From positions 1,410,528-1,474,527 of the forward strand of contig NZ_CP117982.1 in NCBI RefSeq assembly GCF_030708075.1: a stretch of 64,000 nt of DNA, given 5' to 3'. The stretch's first letter is position 1. Each line of letters starts with the position of its first letter. Shown here piece by piece: positions 26,543-35,494 of the stretch. The position numbers and the translations under genes were made by a program. The notes under the pieces were generated by a model, which was given only the letters and a program-made list of their open reading frames with translations, was not told the origin of the DNA and did no database searches. This DNA is from Candidatus Epulonipiscium viviparus. Its GTDB lineage: Bacteria; Bacillota; Clostridia; Lachnospirales; Cellulosilyticaceae.

Positions 26543-27760
26543 TTAATTTAATTGCTGATCGGTTAGCTTAATGTTTTGGCACTTGTCTGCAATAGTATAG
26601 GCCATTCCGCCTGCTCCATATAATATCATATTACTATATGATGTGAAATTAGTACACATTGTTAACTTTACGACGGGTTCTGTTTGAGCTGTATCCAACA
26701 AGTTGCCTATAAAAATTGTGTTAGAGCAATTATCAAAATCCACAAATGCGCGCCCGTTGGGTTCGGAATCAACAGTGCGAGTTTTGGTGCGGCTGTCGAG
26801 GGCATTTAAAACGGTGTTAGAACTAACTGTAAGGTTTTTACATTGCTGTGCAGAGAGAAACGCACCACAGGTGGCAGTTCCGGTGGCCTGATGCCAATTG
26901 CGTACAACATTGGAGTTAATATTTATTTCACTAGAATTTTTTAAGATAAAGCATTTGCTTATATACGCAAAAGTATTATTATGAAGTGTCGACATGCAGG
27001 CCTTATTTAACTGAATGGCCGTTTCTAGATCAGCAAAGCAGTTGTCGTTCATCATGATACATTGCCCAGCGCCATGATAGCGAATGCCATATACCATTTG
27101 TCCAAACCAAGAGTGACGAATATTACTGACATCACAGTTGGCAATATCAAGACCCACATATAGATCGGTAAAATAGCAACTGTCGATTGAAAGCATCTCA
27201 GGTTTTTCACTTGCCTTGGCCTGGCTAATAGTGATGGCTCGTTGCCCTTCCAATTCTATATCTGTGTATCGATCGGCGGCAGGGTACCAACAAAATCTTC
27301 TAAAGTTGGGTTCATTGTCTTTAAATCGCGAGTATCCATTTTGTGTATCGACATCTGTATTGTTATAACCGACAAAATTAATATTGGCAACAGATATTCT
27401 AGTAGTTTTATATGGCCAAGGTGATTGACCAGCTGGAAAAGAATGCGGAGCACTGGCACAAAAGAATGTCAAGCAGCTTGGAAAACAGTCTTTGCCTAAT
27501 TGAAAAATAGTTCCGCTGGCCAGATTGGTTCCATGAATATCAACGCCCCCATGTGCTGCACCGCGGATGGTGATACTAATAAATTTCAATGTTAAAGGTT
27601 TATTAATGTAATAAATTCCAGGAAGAAACTGTAATGTTAATGCTGTTATGCCGATTGAATATAAGTTATCAAAAAGTTCTTGTAGCGAATCAGATACATC
27701 TGTTTGTCCAGAAGGATCTATATCATAAAAACGTATTCCATCAGATGTGATGACTTGCAT
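26543..27760 (-). CDS. Right-handed parallel beta-helix protein, candidate polysaccharide-active enzyme
   Basis: A 405-aa protein beginning YDIDPSGQTDVSDSLQELFD, the usual entry of pectate-lyase-3-like folds. Repeated short strands then alternate with Asn-rich turns (SIDSCYFTDLYVGLDIANCD, MNDNCFADLETAIQLN, INSNVVRNW, VSSNTVLNALD), typical of a beta helix. Members act as glycosidases, lyases or epimerases; I cannot pick one. No signal peptide. It has a good AAAGGAG site and is followed 72 bases later by the sulfatase, so it likely opens the minus-strand operon beta-helix, sulfatase, GH43-like. Confidence 0.72.
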   Translation of the reverse strand: MQVITSDGIRFYDIDPSGQTDVSDSLQELFDNLYSIGITALTLQFLPGIYYINKPLTLKFISITIRGAAHGGVDIHGTNLASGTIFQLGKDCFPSCLTFFCASAPHSFPAGQSPWPYKTTRISVANINFVGYNNTDVDTQNGYSRFKDNEPNFRRFCWYPAADRYTDIELEGQRAITISQAKASEKPEMLSIDSCYFTDLYVGLDIANCDVSNIRHSWFGQMVYGIRYHGAGQCIMMNDNCFADLETAIQLNKACMSTLHNNTFAYISKCFILKNSSEININSNVVRNWHQATGTATCGAFLSAQQCKNLTVSSNTVLNALDSRTKTRTVDSEPNGRAFVDFDNCSNTIFIGNLLDTAQTEPVVKLTMCTNFTSYSNMILYGAGGMAYTIADKCQNIKLTDQQLN

Positions 27761-27780
27761 ATGGCATCTCCTTTCAAAAA

Positions 27781-27812
27781 CGTATTGTACTACATATAAT
27801 TATTATAATACG
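27781..27812. promoter_or_regulatory. Inverted repeat upstream of the beta-helix gene
   Basis: CGTATT (27781-27786) and AATACG (27807-27812) form an inverted repeat around an AT-rich centre, 21 bases upstream of the beta-helix start. It could be an operator for the algal-polysaccharide operon or chance in AT-rich DNA. The rest of the 154-base divergent interval shows nothing clear. Confidence 0.3.
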
Positions 27813-27914
27813 ATAGTCTGTAAAAAGATAGCCACTGCAATAACTTTTTGAGCAAGAATAGTAAAACATTGAATAAACTATGATGTACCTAAAAAAATAA
27901 TAACGAGGTGATTT

Positions 27915-28670
27915 ATGAAGGAAACAATTTATACAATTCCATTAACAGAAGCATTTGAAGCGAAGACGGAATGTCCATTTTGCGTAATTCACAATAAATT
28001 GGAGCAAGAAGCGATAAGTTTTACTTTGGGCAATTCCTATATGCAATCTGATTTTAGAGACATTACTAATAAGACGGGTTTTTGTGGGCATCATTATAAA
28101 ATGTTATATGATTATGGAAACAGATTGGGGTTGGGCCTAATTTTGTCGACGCACTATAAAAGCCTGTATAATTCTTTGGACAAACTGCTAAACAAAAATG
28201 CGTTGCCAAAGTCTACATTTATAGAAAAGCTTAGAGGTATACAACCACAAGCAACAACGATAAATGAAGCGATTGATTTGAGTATCAACTCCTGTTTTAT
28301 CTGCAATAAAATGGAGGCGGATATGGTAAGGTATATCTCAACATTCTTCTATTTATATACTAGTAGCAGTGATTTTCAACAAATATTTAGTCAAAGTCAA
28401 GGCTTTTGTTTGTTACATTTTAATGAGGTGTTGCAGCAGGCGCCGCGGTATCTAAACGATAAGCAAAAGGAGGAGTTTTATGTGCAGAGCAAGCAAATGC
28501 TCTTGAAATCAATAGAGCGGATCCAGGGAGAGATAGAGTGGTTTGTGGATAAAAACGACTATGCCAATGCGGATAAGCCATGGAAAAATTCAAAAGATGC
28601 GATCTCGAGAGGGATTCAAAAAATAGCAGGAGTGTGCCCAGACATTCCTGTATATAAAGAAACAAAGTGA
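27915..28670 (+). CDS. DUF6062-type protein with Cys/His motifs
   Basis: A 251-aa cytoplasmic protein of a Firmicutes family I recognise as DUF6062. The opening is IYTIPLTEAFEAKTECPFC, followed by GFCGHHYKMLYDYGNRLGL, a second CFICNK pair and a late GFCLLHF. The repeated CxxC and CxxH pairs look like metal sites, perhaps zinc. The function is unknown. It is a single gene on the plus strand inside a minus-strand polysaccharide locus, with its own ribosome site GAGGTG. It may be an unrelated insertion into that locus. Confidence 0.72.
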   Translation: MKETIYTIPLTEAFEAKTECPFCVIHNKLEQEAISFTLGNSYMQSDFRDITNKTGFCGHHYKMLYDYGNRLGLGLILSTHYKSLYNSLDKLLNKNALPKSTFIEKLRGIQPQATTINEAIDLSINSCFICNKMEADMVRYISTFFYLYTSSSDFQQIFSQSQGFCLLHFNEVLQQAPRYLNDKQKEEFYVQSKQMLLKSIERIQGEIEWFVDKNDYANADKPWKNSKDAISRGIQKIAGVCPDIPVYKETK

Positions 28671-28723
28671 GCAACAGTGGGAGGTGTTTAGACTGCTGCT
28701 CGAATGAAGATAAATGAAGTGAT

Positions 28724-31147
28724 CTATTTTTCTAAGTTTATCAATGCTACTGTGGAGATTTTGCCACCACCCTGTGCAACATGGACGGTGATATTATTTT
28801 GCGGTTGCAATATTGCGGTAGGAACGATGAAGTCGACGTACCCAAAGTATCTGTCAGGTTTGTTGGTATAAGACATATCGTGTGCCGCAAAGTTATGGTT
28901 ATTGATCGATACTTGCAAAGGAACATTGAACCCGTTCATTTTGCCAAGCGAAACCCTAAGTATGCTAGAGTCGACATTGGTATTCGGTGTGTGAATTACA
29001 AAGTTGGCAGGGGAACCAGTATCTTGTAGCATACTGTCTCCATAGTAAGTCGTTTTGGTAAGAGTTGAATCTATATTAGGAGATTCATTTAGCGTAACTT
29101 TGATGATACTGGTTTCTTCGACGTGCATAAAAATATCGTTGAGACTGTCGAGAGGCTCATTGTCTATAAAGTGTAATTTGCCAAGATCTAGATACATAGA
29201 AGTTCGCTCGATTTTGTCGATTTGCTCGTCATCTAGCATGAGATTTATATCAAACTTTGCTTGTTGCGGATTCATATTGTTGATTGCAATATATATAACA
29301 TTGCCGTCTTGTGCACTATGGGCAAATACATTGTCGTTGACATCGTTGGTATAAACTGGAAGTAAGCTGCCGTTGTACTCATCCCACATCTCAAAGAAAT
29401 ACTTCATAGGAGTAAGGCCAAATTCAGCATCAGTGTACAGCTGACCATATTTGTTATATGCCCACAGCGCCTCGGGAGCGTCTTTGTCCCACCACATAGC
29501 AGGGAGAATAAACGGAACTACCATATCAAATTCATTGGCACGGTTCATGTATCTAATCATATAAGAGTTGTGATTTTTTAACTTGATCCAATAATCGGGA
29601 TCGGTTGGTCCGCTGTGTAGGGTACCGGTTTCTGAGATGACCATAGGCTTTATGTTGTTGGTGTTGACCATGTGATTTCGAAGTAAGTCTAAGTCGGCTT
29701 CGAGGCGACCGGTTAAATATCCGCCGTAGTTTGTTGCTGTATCATTTAATATGAGATCTTTGCTTTCGTAGAAGTGGTACGAATAAAAATCCAGTGCGTG
29801 TGCCGTGTCATCCATAAATTTCATATGATTTTCGGCTTCTTTGAAATTTTGGTTATCAAGCGCCATCCAGGCTGCAGCAGAGCCACCGACAAATGTATCT
29901 GGGCTGAGCTCTTTGATTGCAAGCGCGGTTTTGTTGTGGAAATCTGCTAGGACATCCCATCCATAGCCAGGAGTGGGGTTGTTATGATGAGACCATTCGT
30001 TTGAAATAGAAGATTCATTTTTTACTTCGATCCAAGTAGGGCCGCGTCCATCTAAGTATTCATCATATTTGGAAACATATTGTGCCGCAAGGTCGGCCGC
30101 TGCATCAAAGTTGTTAACTCCAGGGGTACCGCGTCCATTATTTTGTCCTTCCACATACCAGCTAGGCCATTCGTCAAAGCATATTACATATTGCAAATCT
30201 TCTCCATATAATGCATCGAAGGTAGCGATCTTGCTCTGAGCACCGCTGTCGAAAATTTCATCGAAAGTATCATAGGTGCCATACCCAGGTCGGTTGGGGT
30301 CTTCTGTCATTTTTGGATCTGATGCGCTATATCCAGTTTCTAAAGCTGGTGCAAATTTATATATCTGACGCCCAGGAGAAAAATCTTTGTCAACATAATA
30401 TTCTCTAGCAACTTTGTCGCCGTCCGGTGCAGCGATAGGATTTGCATATACCCGCTTAAACTTATCGTTTTCAAATTCTGTGATGCCTTCTAAGCTGAGG
30501 CGATTTGTGGCATCAACATTGATAGTTATTCCATCTAAGACAGGCAAATCTGCGCCAAGCACTTCCCAAGCAGTCGTATCCATCTTCATAGAAAGTCCAT
30601 TTTGTTCAAACAATCTCATAGACTTTACGCTCAGAGGCCCGGTAAAAAGAAATTTATAGCCAGTGTAGGCAGCATCGCCGCGTGCAAGCTCCGCAACATG
30701 GTCGATCTCAAAAGTACTGGGCCTAATTTGATAGTTGGTATCTCCAAACCAAGGAGAAGACACCTTGCCTTGATTCCCTTTGCTAGGAGAAATTCCCTTA
30801 ATAAAATCGGTAGATTTATATCCGGAGCCAAACACATCTATTCTATGAAAAGAGGACATAACACGCACAATATCAGCAGGAAGCTCAATTTCTTTAGTTT
30901 GGCCGCGGCTTAAAGTGAACGGCTCTATAGGAATAGCAATCGATTGAACGAGTTGCTCTTTGTCATTAACTTGAGTAATAATTTTAGTATCATATTTTTC
31001 GATTAACGTTGGAAAGGTATCAAAAGCAGATTTTTCCGCTTGTATTTCGGGTGGCAAAACTACTTCAGATGCTTGAATACCGCCAGAAGATGGCAATGCA
31101 AAAAGCAGGGCACAACTCAAAAATAAACATTTTTTTAATAATTTCAC
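28724..31147 (-). CDS. Secreted GH86-type beta-agarase/porphyranase, copy 1
   Basis: An 807-aa enzyme predicted to cleave agar or porphyran outside the cell. GTG 31147 is chosen, seven bases after GGAGG; it gives a clean signal peptide (two Lys pairs, a hydrophobic core, cleavage near IQA). A roughly 200-residue N-terminal beta region precedes a clan GH-A type barrel: FKRVYANPIAAPDG, GRQIYKF and MTEDPNRPGYGTYD. The likely acid/base Glu is in IEVKNES (about residue 375) and the likely nucleophile in VISETGT (about 506). A C-terminal beta domain follows. The family call is from memory of these blocks and is fairly but not fully sure. It is a tandem duplicate of the next gene. Confidence 0.75.
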   Translation of the reverse strand: MKLLKKCLFLSCALLFALPSSGGIQASEVVLPPEIQAEKSAFDTFPTLIEKYDTKIITQVNDKEQLVQSIAIPIEPFTLSRGQTKEIELPADIVRVMSSFHRIDVFGSGYKSTDFIKGISPSKGNQGKVSSPWFGDTNYQIRPSTFEIDHVAELARGDAAYTGYKFLFTGPLSVKSMRLFEQNGLSMKMDTTAWEVLGADLPVLDGITINVDATNRLSLEGITEFENDKFKRVYANPIAAPDGDKVAREYYVDKDFSPGRQIYKFAPALETGYSASDPKMTEDPNRPGYGTYDTFDEIFDSGAQSKIATFDALYGEDLQYVICFDEWPSWYVEGQNNGRGTPGVNNFDAAADLAAQYVSKYDEYLDGRGPTWIEVKNESSISNEWSHHNNPTPGYGWDVLADFHNKTALAIKELSPDTFVGGSAAAWMALDNQNFKEAENHMKFMDDTAHALDFYSYHFYESKDLILNDTATNYGGYLTGRLEADLDLLRNHMVNTNNIKPMVISETGTLHSGPTDPDYWIKLKNHNSYMIRYMNRANEFDMVVPFILPAMWWDKDAPEALWAYNKYGQLYTDAEFGLTPMKYFFEMWDEYNGSLLPVYTNDVNDNVFAHSAQDGNVIYIAINNMNPQQAKFDINLMLDDEQIDKIERTSMYLDLGKLHFIDNEPLDSLNDIFMHVEETSIIKVTLNESPNIDSTLTKTTYYGDSMLQDTGSPANFVIHTPNTNVDSSILRVSLGKMNGFNVPLQVSINNHNFAAHDMSYTNKPDRYFGYVDFIVPTAILQPQNNITVHVAQGGGKISTVALINLEK

Positions 31148-31304
31148 AATATCGCCTCCATATCTTTTAACATATTTTAACAATAGATACTGCAAAAGTA
31201 TATGGGTAAATTATACAAAAGCGTTTAGAAATCATTATAAAAAGTTACAAAATTATATCGCATTAACCAAAGATGAAAGAGCGACGTGTGTTACGACAGT
31301 TGCT

Positions 31305-33728
31305 TTATTTTTCTAAGTTTATTAAGGCCACTGTAGAGATTTTTCCACCATCTTGAGCAACGTTGACGATGATGTTATTTTGGAGCCCCAATATATTGGG
31401 CGGAATGATGAAGTCGACGTATCCAAAGTATCTGTCAGCTTTGTTGGTGTACGACATGTCGTGAGCTTCCAAATTGTAGCCGTTGATTGATACTTGCAAA
31501 GGGACGTTAAACCCATTCATTTTGCCCAATGAAACTCTGAGTATGCTGGATTCGACGTTGGTATTTGGTGTGTGGATCACAAAGTTGGCAGGAGAACCAG
31601 TCTCTTGTAGCATATTGTCTCCGTAGTAAGTCATTTTGGTGAGAGTTGAGTTTATTGTAGGAGCTTTGTTGAGGGTGATTTTGATAATGCTGGTTTCTTC
31701 GACGTGCATAAAAATATCGTTGAGATTGTCGAGAGGCTCGTTGTCTATAAAGTGTAGTTTGCCAAGATCGAGATACATAGAAGTTCGCTCGATTTTGTCG
31801 ATTTGCTCATCGTCTAGCATGAGATTTATATCAAACTTTGCTTGTTGCGGATTCATATTGTTGATTGCAATATATATAACATTGCCATCTTGCGCGCTAT
31901 GGGCAAATACATTGTCGTTGACATCGTTGGTATAAACTGGAAGTAAATTGCCGTTGTACTCATCCCACATTTCAAAGAAATACTTCATAGGAGTAAGGCC
32001 AAATTCGGCATCGGTGTATAATTGACCGTTTTTGTTATATGCCCACAGTCCTTCAGGCGCATCTTTATCCCACCATATTGCAGGGATGATAAATGGAACT
32101 ACCATATCAAATTCATTGGCACGGTTCATGTATCTAATCATATAAGAATTGTGATTTTTGAGGTTAATCCAATAGTCGGGATCGTTTGGTCCGCTGTGTA
32201 GGGTGCCGGTTTCTGAGATGACAATAGGCTTTACGTTGTTGGTGTTGACCATGTGATTTCGAAGTAAGTCTAAGTCGGCTTCGAGGCGACCGGTTAAGTA
32301 TCCGCCGTAGTTTGTTGCTGTATTATTTAATATGAGATCTTTGCTTTCGTAGAAGTGGTACGAATAAAAATCCAGTGCGTGTGCGGTATCATCTATAAAT
32401 TTCATATGATACTCGGCTTCTTGGAAATTTTGGTTATCGAGCGCCATCCACGCAGCGGTGGAACCTCCGACGAGGGTATCGGGGCTGAGCGCTTTTATGG
32501 CAATAGCAGTTTTGTTGTGAAAATCTGCTAAAGTATCCCAGCCATAGCCAGGAGTAGGGTTGTTATGATGCGACCACTGATTAGAAATGGAGGCTTCATT
32601 TTTTACTTCAATCCAGGTAGGTCCGCGTCCATCTAAGTATTGATCGTATTTGGAAACATATTGAGCTGCAAGGTCGGCCGCTGCATCGAAATTGTCAATT
32701 CCTGGAGTTCCATGCGCATTGTTGGGTCCTTCTACATACCAGCTAGGCCAATCGTTAAAGCATAGTACATATTGTAAATCCTTTCCATATAGTGCATCAA
32801 ACATCGCAATGTCGTGTTCAGCGCCGCTAGCAAACATTTCGTCCAAAGTATCGTAGGTGCCATACCCGGGTCTATTAGGATCTTCTGTCATTTTGGGATC
32901 TGCTGGGCTATAGCCTATTTCCAAAGAAGGTGCAAATTTATATATTTGGCGACCAGGAAAAAAGCCTTTGTCGATATAATATTCTCTAGCAACCTTGTAG
33001 CCATCGGGGGCTGTTATGGGGTTTGCGTACACTCGCTTAAATTTATCATTTTCAAATTTTGTAATGCCTTCTAAGCTGAGGTGATTTGTGGCATCAACAT
33101 TGATTGTGATTTGGTCTAAGATAGGCAAATTTGCGCCAAGTACTTCCCAAGCGGTGGTATCCATTTTTATGGAACGTCCATTTGGTTCAAATAGTTTGAT
33201 GGAATCTACGCTGAGAGGTCCGGTAAAGAGAAATTTGTAGCCAGTATAGGCCGCATCGCCACGTGCAAGCTCTGCAACATGATTAATTTCAAAGGTGCTA
33301 GATCGAATTTGATAAGTTGTGTCACTAAACCAAGGCGAGGATACCTTACCCTGATTACCTTTGGTAGGAGAAATGCCCTGAATAAAATCAGTAGTTTTGA
33401 AGCCAGAACCAGATACATCTATTCTATAAAATGTGGGCATAACGCGAACAAGATCAGCCGGAAATTCAATTTCTTTAGTTTGACCTGCGCTTAACGTGAA
33501 AGGTTCTAAGGGGATAGTAATAGACTGAATGCGCTGTTCTTGGTCATTAACTTGAGTAATAATTTTAGTCTCATATTTTTCGATTAGTGTTGGAAAGGTA
33601 TCAAAAGCAGCTTTTTCGGCTTGTACTTCGGGTGGCAAAATCACTTCGGATGCTTGAATACCGCCAGAAGATGGCAATGCAAAAAACAGGGCACAACTTA
33701 AAAACAAACATTTTTTTAATAATTTCAC
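31305..33728 (-). CDS. Secreted GH86-type beta-agarase/porphyranase, copy 2
   Basis: The same length (807 aa) and layout as copy 1 and, by eye, well over 80 percent identical, with all catalytic segments kept (IEVKNEAS, VISETGT). GTG 33728 is chosen with the same GGAGG spacing. About 75 bases of the leader are also similar, so the duplication included the promoter region and each copy may be expressed separately. Differences are spread along the protein, with more in the N-terminal strands and the last 100 residues, suggesting divergence in binding rather than catalysis. It is transcribed first on the minus strand, 157 bases before copy 1. Confidence 0.75.
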   Translation of the reverse strand: MKLLKKCLFLSCALFFALPSSGGIQASEVILPPEVQAEKAAFDTFPTLIEKYETKIITQVNDQEQRIQSITIPLEPFTLSAGQTKEIEFPADLVRVMPTFYRIDVSGSGFKTTDFIQGISPTKGNQGKVSSPWFSDTTYQIRSSTFEINHVAELARGDAAYTGYKFLFTGPLSVDSIKLFEPNGRSIKMDTTAWEVLGANLPILDQITINVDATNHLSLEGITKFENDKFKRVYANPITAPDGYKVAREYYIDKGFFPGRQIYKFAPSLEIGYSPADPKMTEDPNRPGYGTYDTLDEMFASGAEHDIAMFDALYGKDLQYVLCFNDWPSWYVEGPNNAHGTPGIDNFDAAADLAAQYVSKYDQYLDGRGPTWIEVKNEASISNQWSHHNNPTPGYGWDTLADFHNKTAIAIKALSPDTLVGGSTAAWMALDNQNFQEAEYHMKFIDDTAHALDFYSYHFYESKDLILNNTATNYGGYLTGRLEADLDLLRNHMVNTNNVKPIVISETGTLHSGPNDPDYWINLKNHNSYMIRYMNRANEFDMVVPFIIPAIWWDKDAPEGLWAYNKNGQLYTDAEFGLTPMKYFFEMWDEYNGNLLPVYTNDVNDNVFAHSAQDGNVIYIAINNMNPQQAKFDINLMLDDEQIDKIERTSMYLDLGKLHFIDNEPLDNLNDIFMHVEETSIIKITLNKAPTINSTLTKMTYYGDNMLQETGSPANFVIHTPNTNVESSILRVSLGKMNGFNVPLQVSINGYNLEAHDMSYTNKADRYFGYVDFIIPPNILGLQNNIIVNVAQDGGKISTVALINLEK

Positions 33729-33797
33729 AATATCGCCTCCATATCTTTTACCATATTTTAGCAATAAATAACACAAAAATATATAGAAAAAATATAC

Positions 33798-33824
33798 AAA
33801 AAAAACCTTCCAGATGAGGAAGGT
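33798..33824 (-). terminator. Terminator between the 113-aa gene and the GH86-type gene
   Basis: Read on the minus strand, ACCTTCC, a six-base loop and GGAAGGT (33805-33811 with 33818-33824) are followed by eight T residues. It ends transcription from the upstream unit just before the promoter region of GH86 copy 2. Confidence 0.88.
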
Positions 33825-33828
33825 ATAG

Positions 33829-34170
33829 TTAGAGTTTCTTTACATATAAGTAGGGAGTTTCTTTTAAGTGATAATAACGATCTTGCTCTTCTTGTGTAAA
33901 ACTATATACATCTTTTAAAACTCTATATGCTTCTATGCTGGCGGTTTCCTTTATAAAAGTTGTACAATGATTGCGTTTTAAAAACTCTATAAAATCGGCA
34001 GTAACCTCGGGCATAAATTTAATTTCGGCTTTATACCCGGAGCATTCAAATACATTAGTTTTGCTGCAATTCAATTCAGTAATAATTTGATCTCGAAGCA
34101 AAATAAGTTCTTGTTGGATGGCAAGTTCTTTTTGTTTTAAATTATAATATTTGGTTAACGATTCGATCAT
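33829..34170 (-). CDS. Hypothetical protein, 113 aa
   Basis: Not recognised. It has an N-terminal helical, coiled-coil-like stretch (YYNLKQKELAIQQELILLRDQIITEL). A mixed part with two or three cysteines (LNCSKTNVFECSGYKAEIKF, RNHCTTFI) follows, and then a Tyr-rich C-terminus. The look is similar to small phage-derived proteins with a KQKELAIQQEL-like heptad, but this is impression only. It has a strong GGGGGG ribosome site and an excellent terminator. It is 80 bases downstream of prfB on the same strand. Confidence 0.55.
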   Translation of the reverse strand: MIESLTKYYNLKQKELAIQQELILLRDQIITELNCSKTNVFECSGYKAEIKFMPEVTADFIEFLKRNHCTTFIKETASIEAYRVLKDVYSFTQEEQDRYYHLKETPYLYVKKL

Positions 34171-34250
34171 AAATGTAAAACCCCCCTTAGTGTATTGTTA
34201 ATACATTATATGATTGAACAGCTTGTTTGTGTTACTAAAAATCGTAAATA

Positions 34251-35355
34251 TTAGCTTTTAAGCCAAGCCAAATAGGCGTTGACAAATGCATCGATATCGC
34301 CATCCATTACAGCGCCGGTGTTGCCAGTTTCCTGATTTGTGCGATGATCCTTTACCATATTATATGGATGAAATACATAAGAACGGATTTGACTACCCCA
34401 AGCAATATCTTTCTTTTCACCACGAATTTCATCAATCTTAAGCAGTTGTTCTTGATGTTGCTTGTATAAAAGTTTGGAGGCAAGCATTTTCATACAAGTT
34501 TCTCGATTTTGAATTTGAGAGCGTTCGTTTTGGCATTGAACAACAATCCCCGATGGTTTATGAGTAATGCGAACAGCAGAATCGGTGGTGTTGACATGTT
34601 GCCCACCAGCACCAGATGAACGATAAGTGTCTATTTGTAAATCTTCGGGGTTGATAGTAATTTCTGCAGTATCATCTATTTTGGGCATAACATCGAGAGA
34701 AGCAAAAGAAGTATGGCGACGCCCGCCACTGTCGAATGGTGAAATTCGAACAAGACGATGAATTCCCTTTTCTGATTTTAGGTAGCCATAGGCATTTTGG
34801 CCAGAAATTTCGAGAGTAGCAGATTTGACGCCAGCCTCTTCGCCGTCTAGAATATCCAATAATTTTGACTTAAACCCATGTTTTTCGGCCCATCGGGTAT
34901 ACATTCGAAGAAGCATATTGTTCCAATCACAAGCTTCGGTTCCGCCGGCACCGGCATGGAGTGAAATGATAGCATCGTTTTTGTCATATTCCCCATCTAA
35001 TAAAGTACTAGTTCGTAAGTTGTCATAAAATTCTATAAAACTATTGGCATCGGAGATGGCTTCTGCGCACATGTCGGCATCATGTTCTTCCATGCCCATA
35101 TCGATCAATACTAATACATCCTCATACATATTACATAATTTTTTATATTTTGAAATAATCTCTTTATAATCTTTTAGTTCTTGAAGAACAGATTGAGCAT
35201 ATTTTGAATTTTGCCAAAAGTCTGGAGTAGCTGAAATGGTTTCTAGTTCGGTTATTTGTTCTTGAACATGAGTGACGTCAAAGAGATCGCCCCATTTCAT
35301 CGATTTTGTCCTTATAGCCTGCTAAAGACAAACTTAGTTGTTCTAATTCTATCAT
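34251..35355 (-). CDS. prfB: Peptide chain release factor 2 (programmed +1 frameshift)
   Basis: Releases finished proteins at UGA and UAA. The gene starts at ATG 35355 (after AAGGAAG) and reads 25 codons to an in-frame TGA (35280-35278) within CTT TGA C. A +1 shift there continues into the main frame, giving about 367 aa, the normal RF2 length. The main frame shows the stop-recognition segment SPFDSGGRRH and the GGQ motif in SSGAGGQHVN. An ORF caller would begin it falsely at 35300. The shift lets RF2 regulate its own level: low RF2 means slow reading of UGA and more shifting. Confidence 0.96.
35278..35293 (-). promoter_or_regulatory. Programmed +1 frameshift site of prfB
   Basis: The slippery CTT TGA C lies at codons 25-26, the same codon position as in Escherichia coli. 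Upstream, GGGG (in ATG GGG CGA TCT CTT) could act as the stimulatory Shine-Dalgarno-like element. It stands six bases from CTT rather than the three of the E. coli site, so stimulation may be weaker. Confidence 0.9.
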
Positions 35356-35417
35356 TAAATCACTTCCTTAAAATCAATATGAAAAGTATTATATAATAGA
35401 GTACTTGTTTTGTATAG

Positions 35418-35486
35418 GGACAAGGGACAAAAAAAGGAGTAATTAGAGAGAAGAGTATTTATTAGTGGCGGAGCCGTTCCTTGTCC
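35418..35486. repeat. Long-range inverted repeat between the CAP-domain gene and prfB
   Basis: GGACAAGGGAC (35418-35428) and GTTCCTTGTCC (35476-35486) pair over 11 positions with one wobble around a 47-base spacer. It lies just after the minus-strand CAP gene and before the prfB promoter region. It may be part of a terminator or an mRNA 3' structure; no good U-tract follows directly. The rest of this 139-base gap shows nothing else. Confidence 0.4.
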
Positions 35487-35494
35487 AAAAGGCA

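Noticed and set aside
29055-29354. Paired plus-strand frames of 99 codons opposite both GH86 copies
   Set aside because: The apparent conservation between 29055-29354 and 31636-31935 follows from the duplication of the minus-strand genes.
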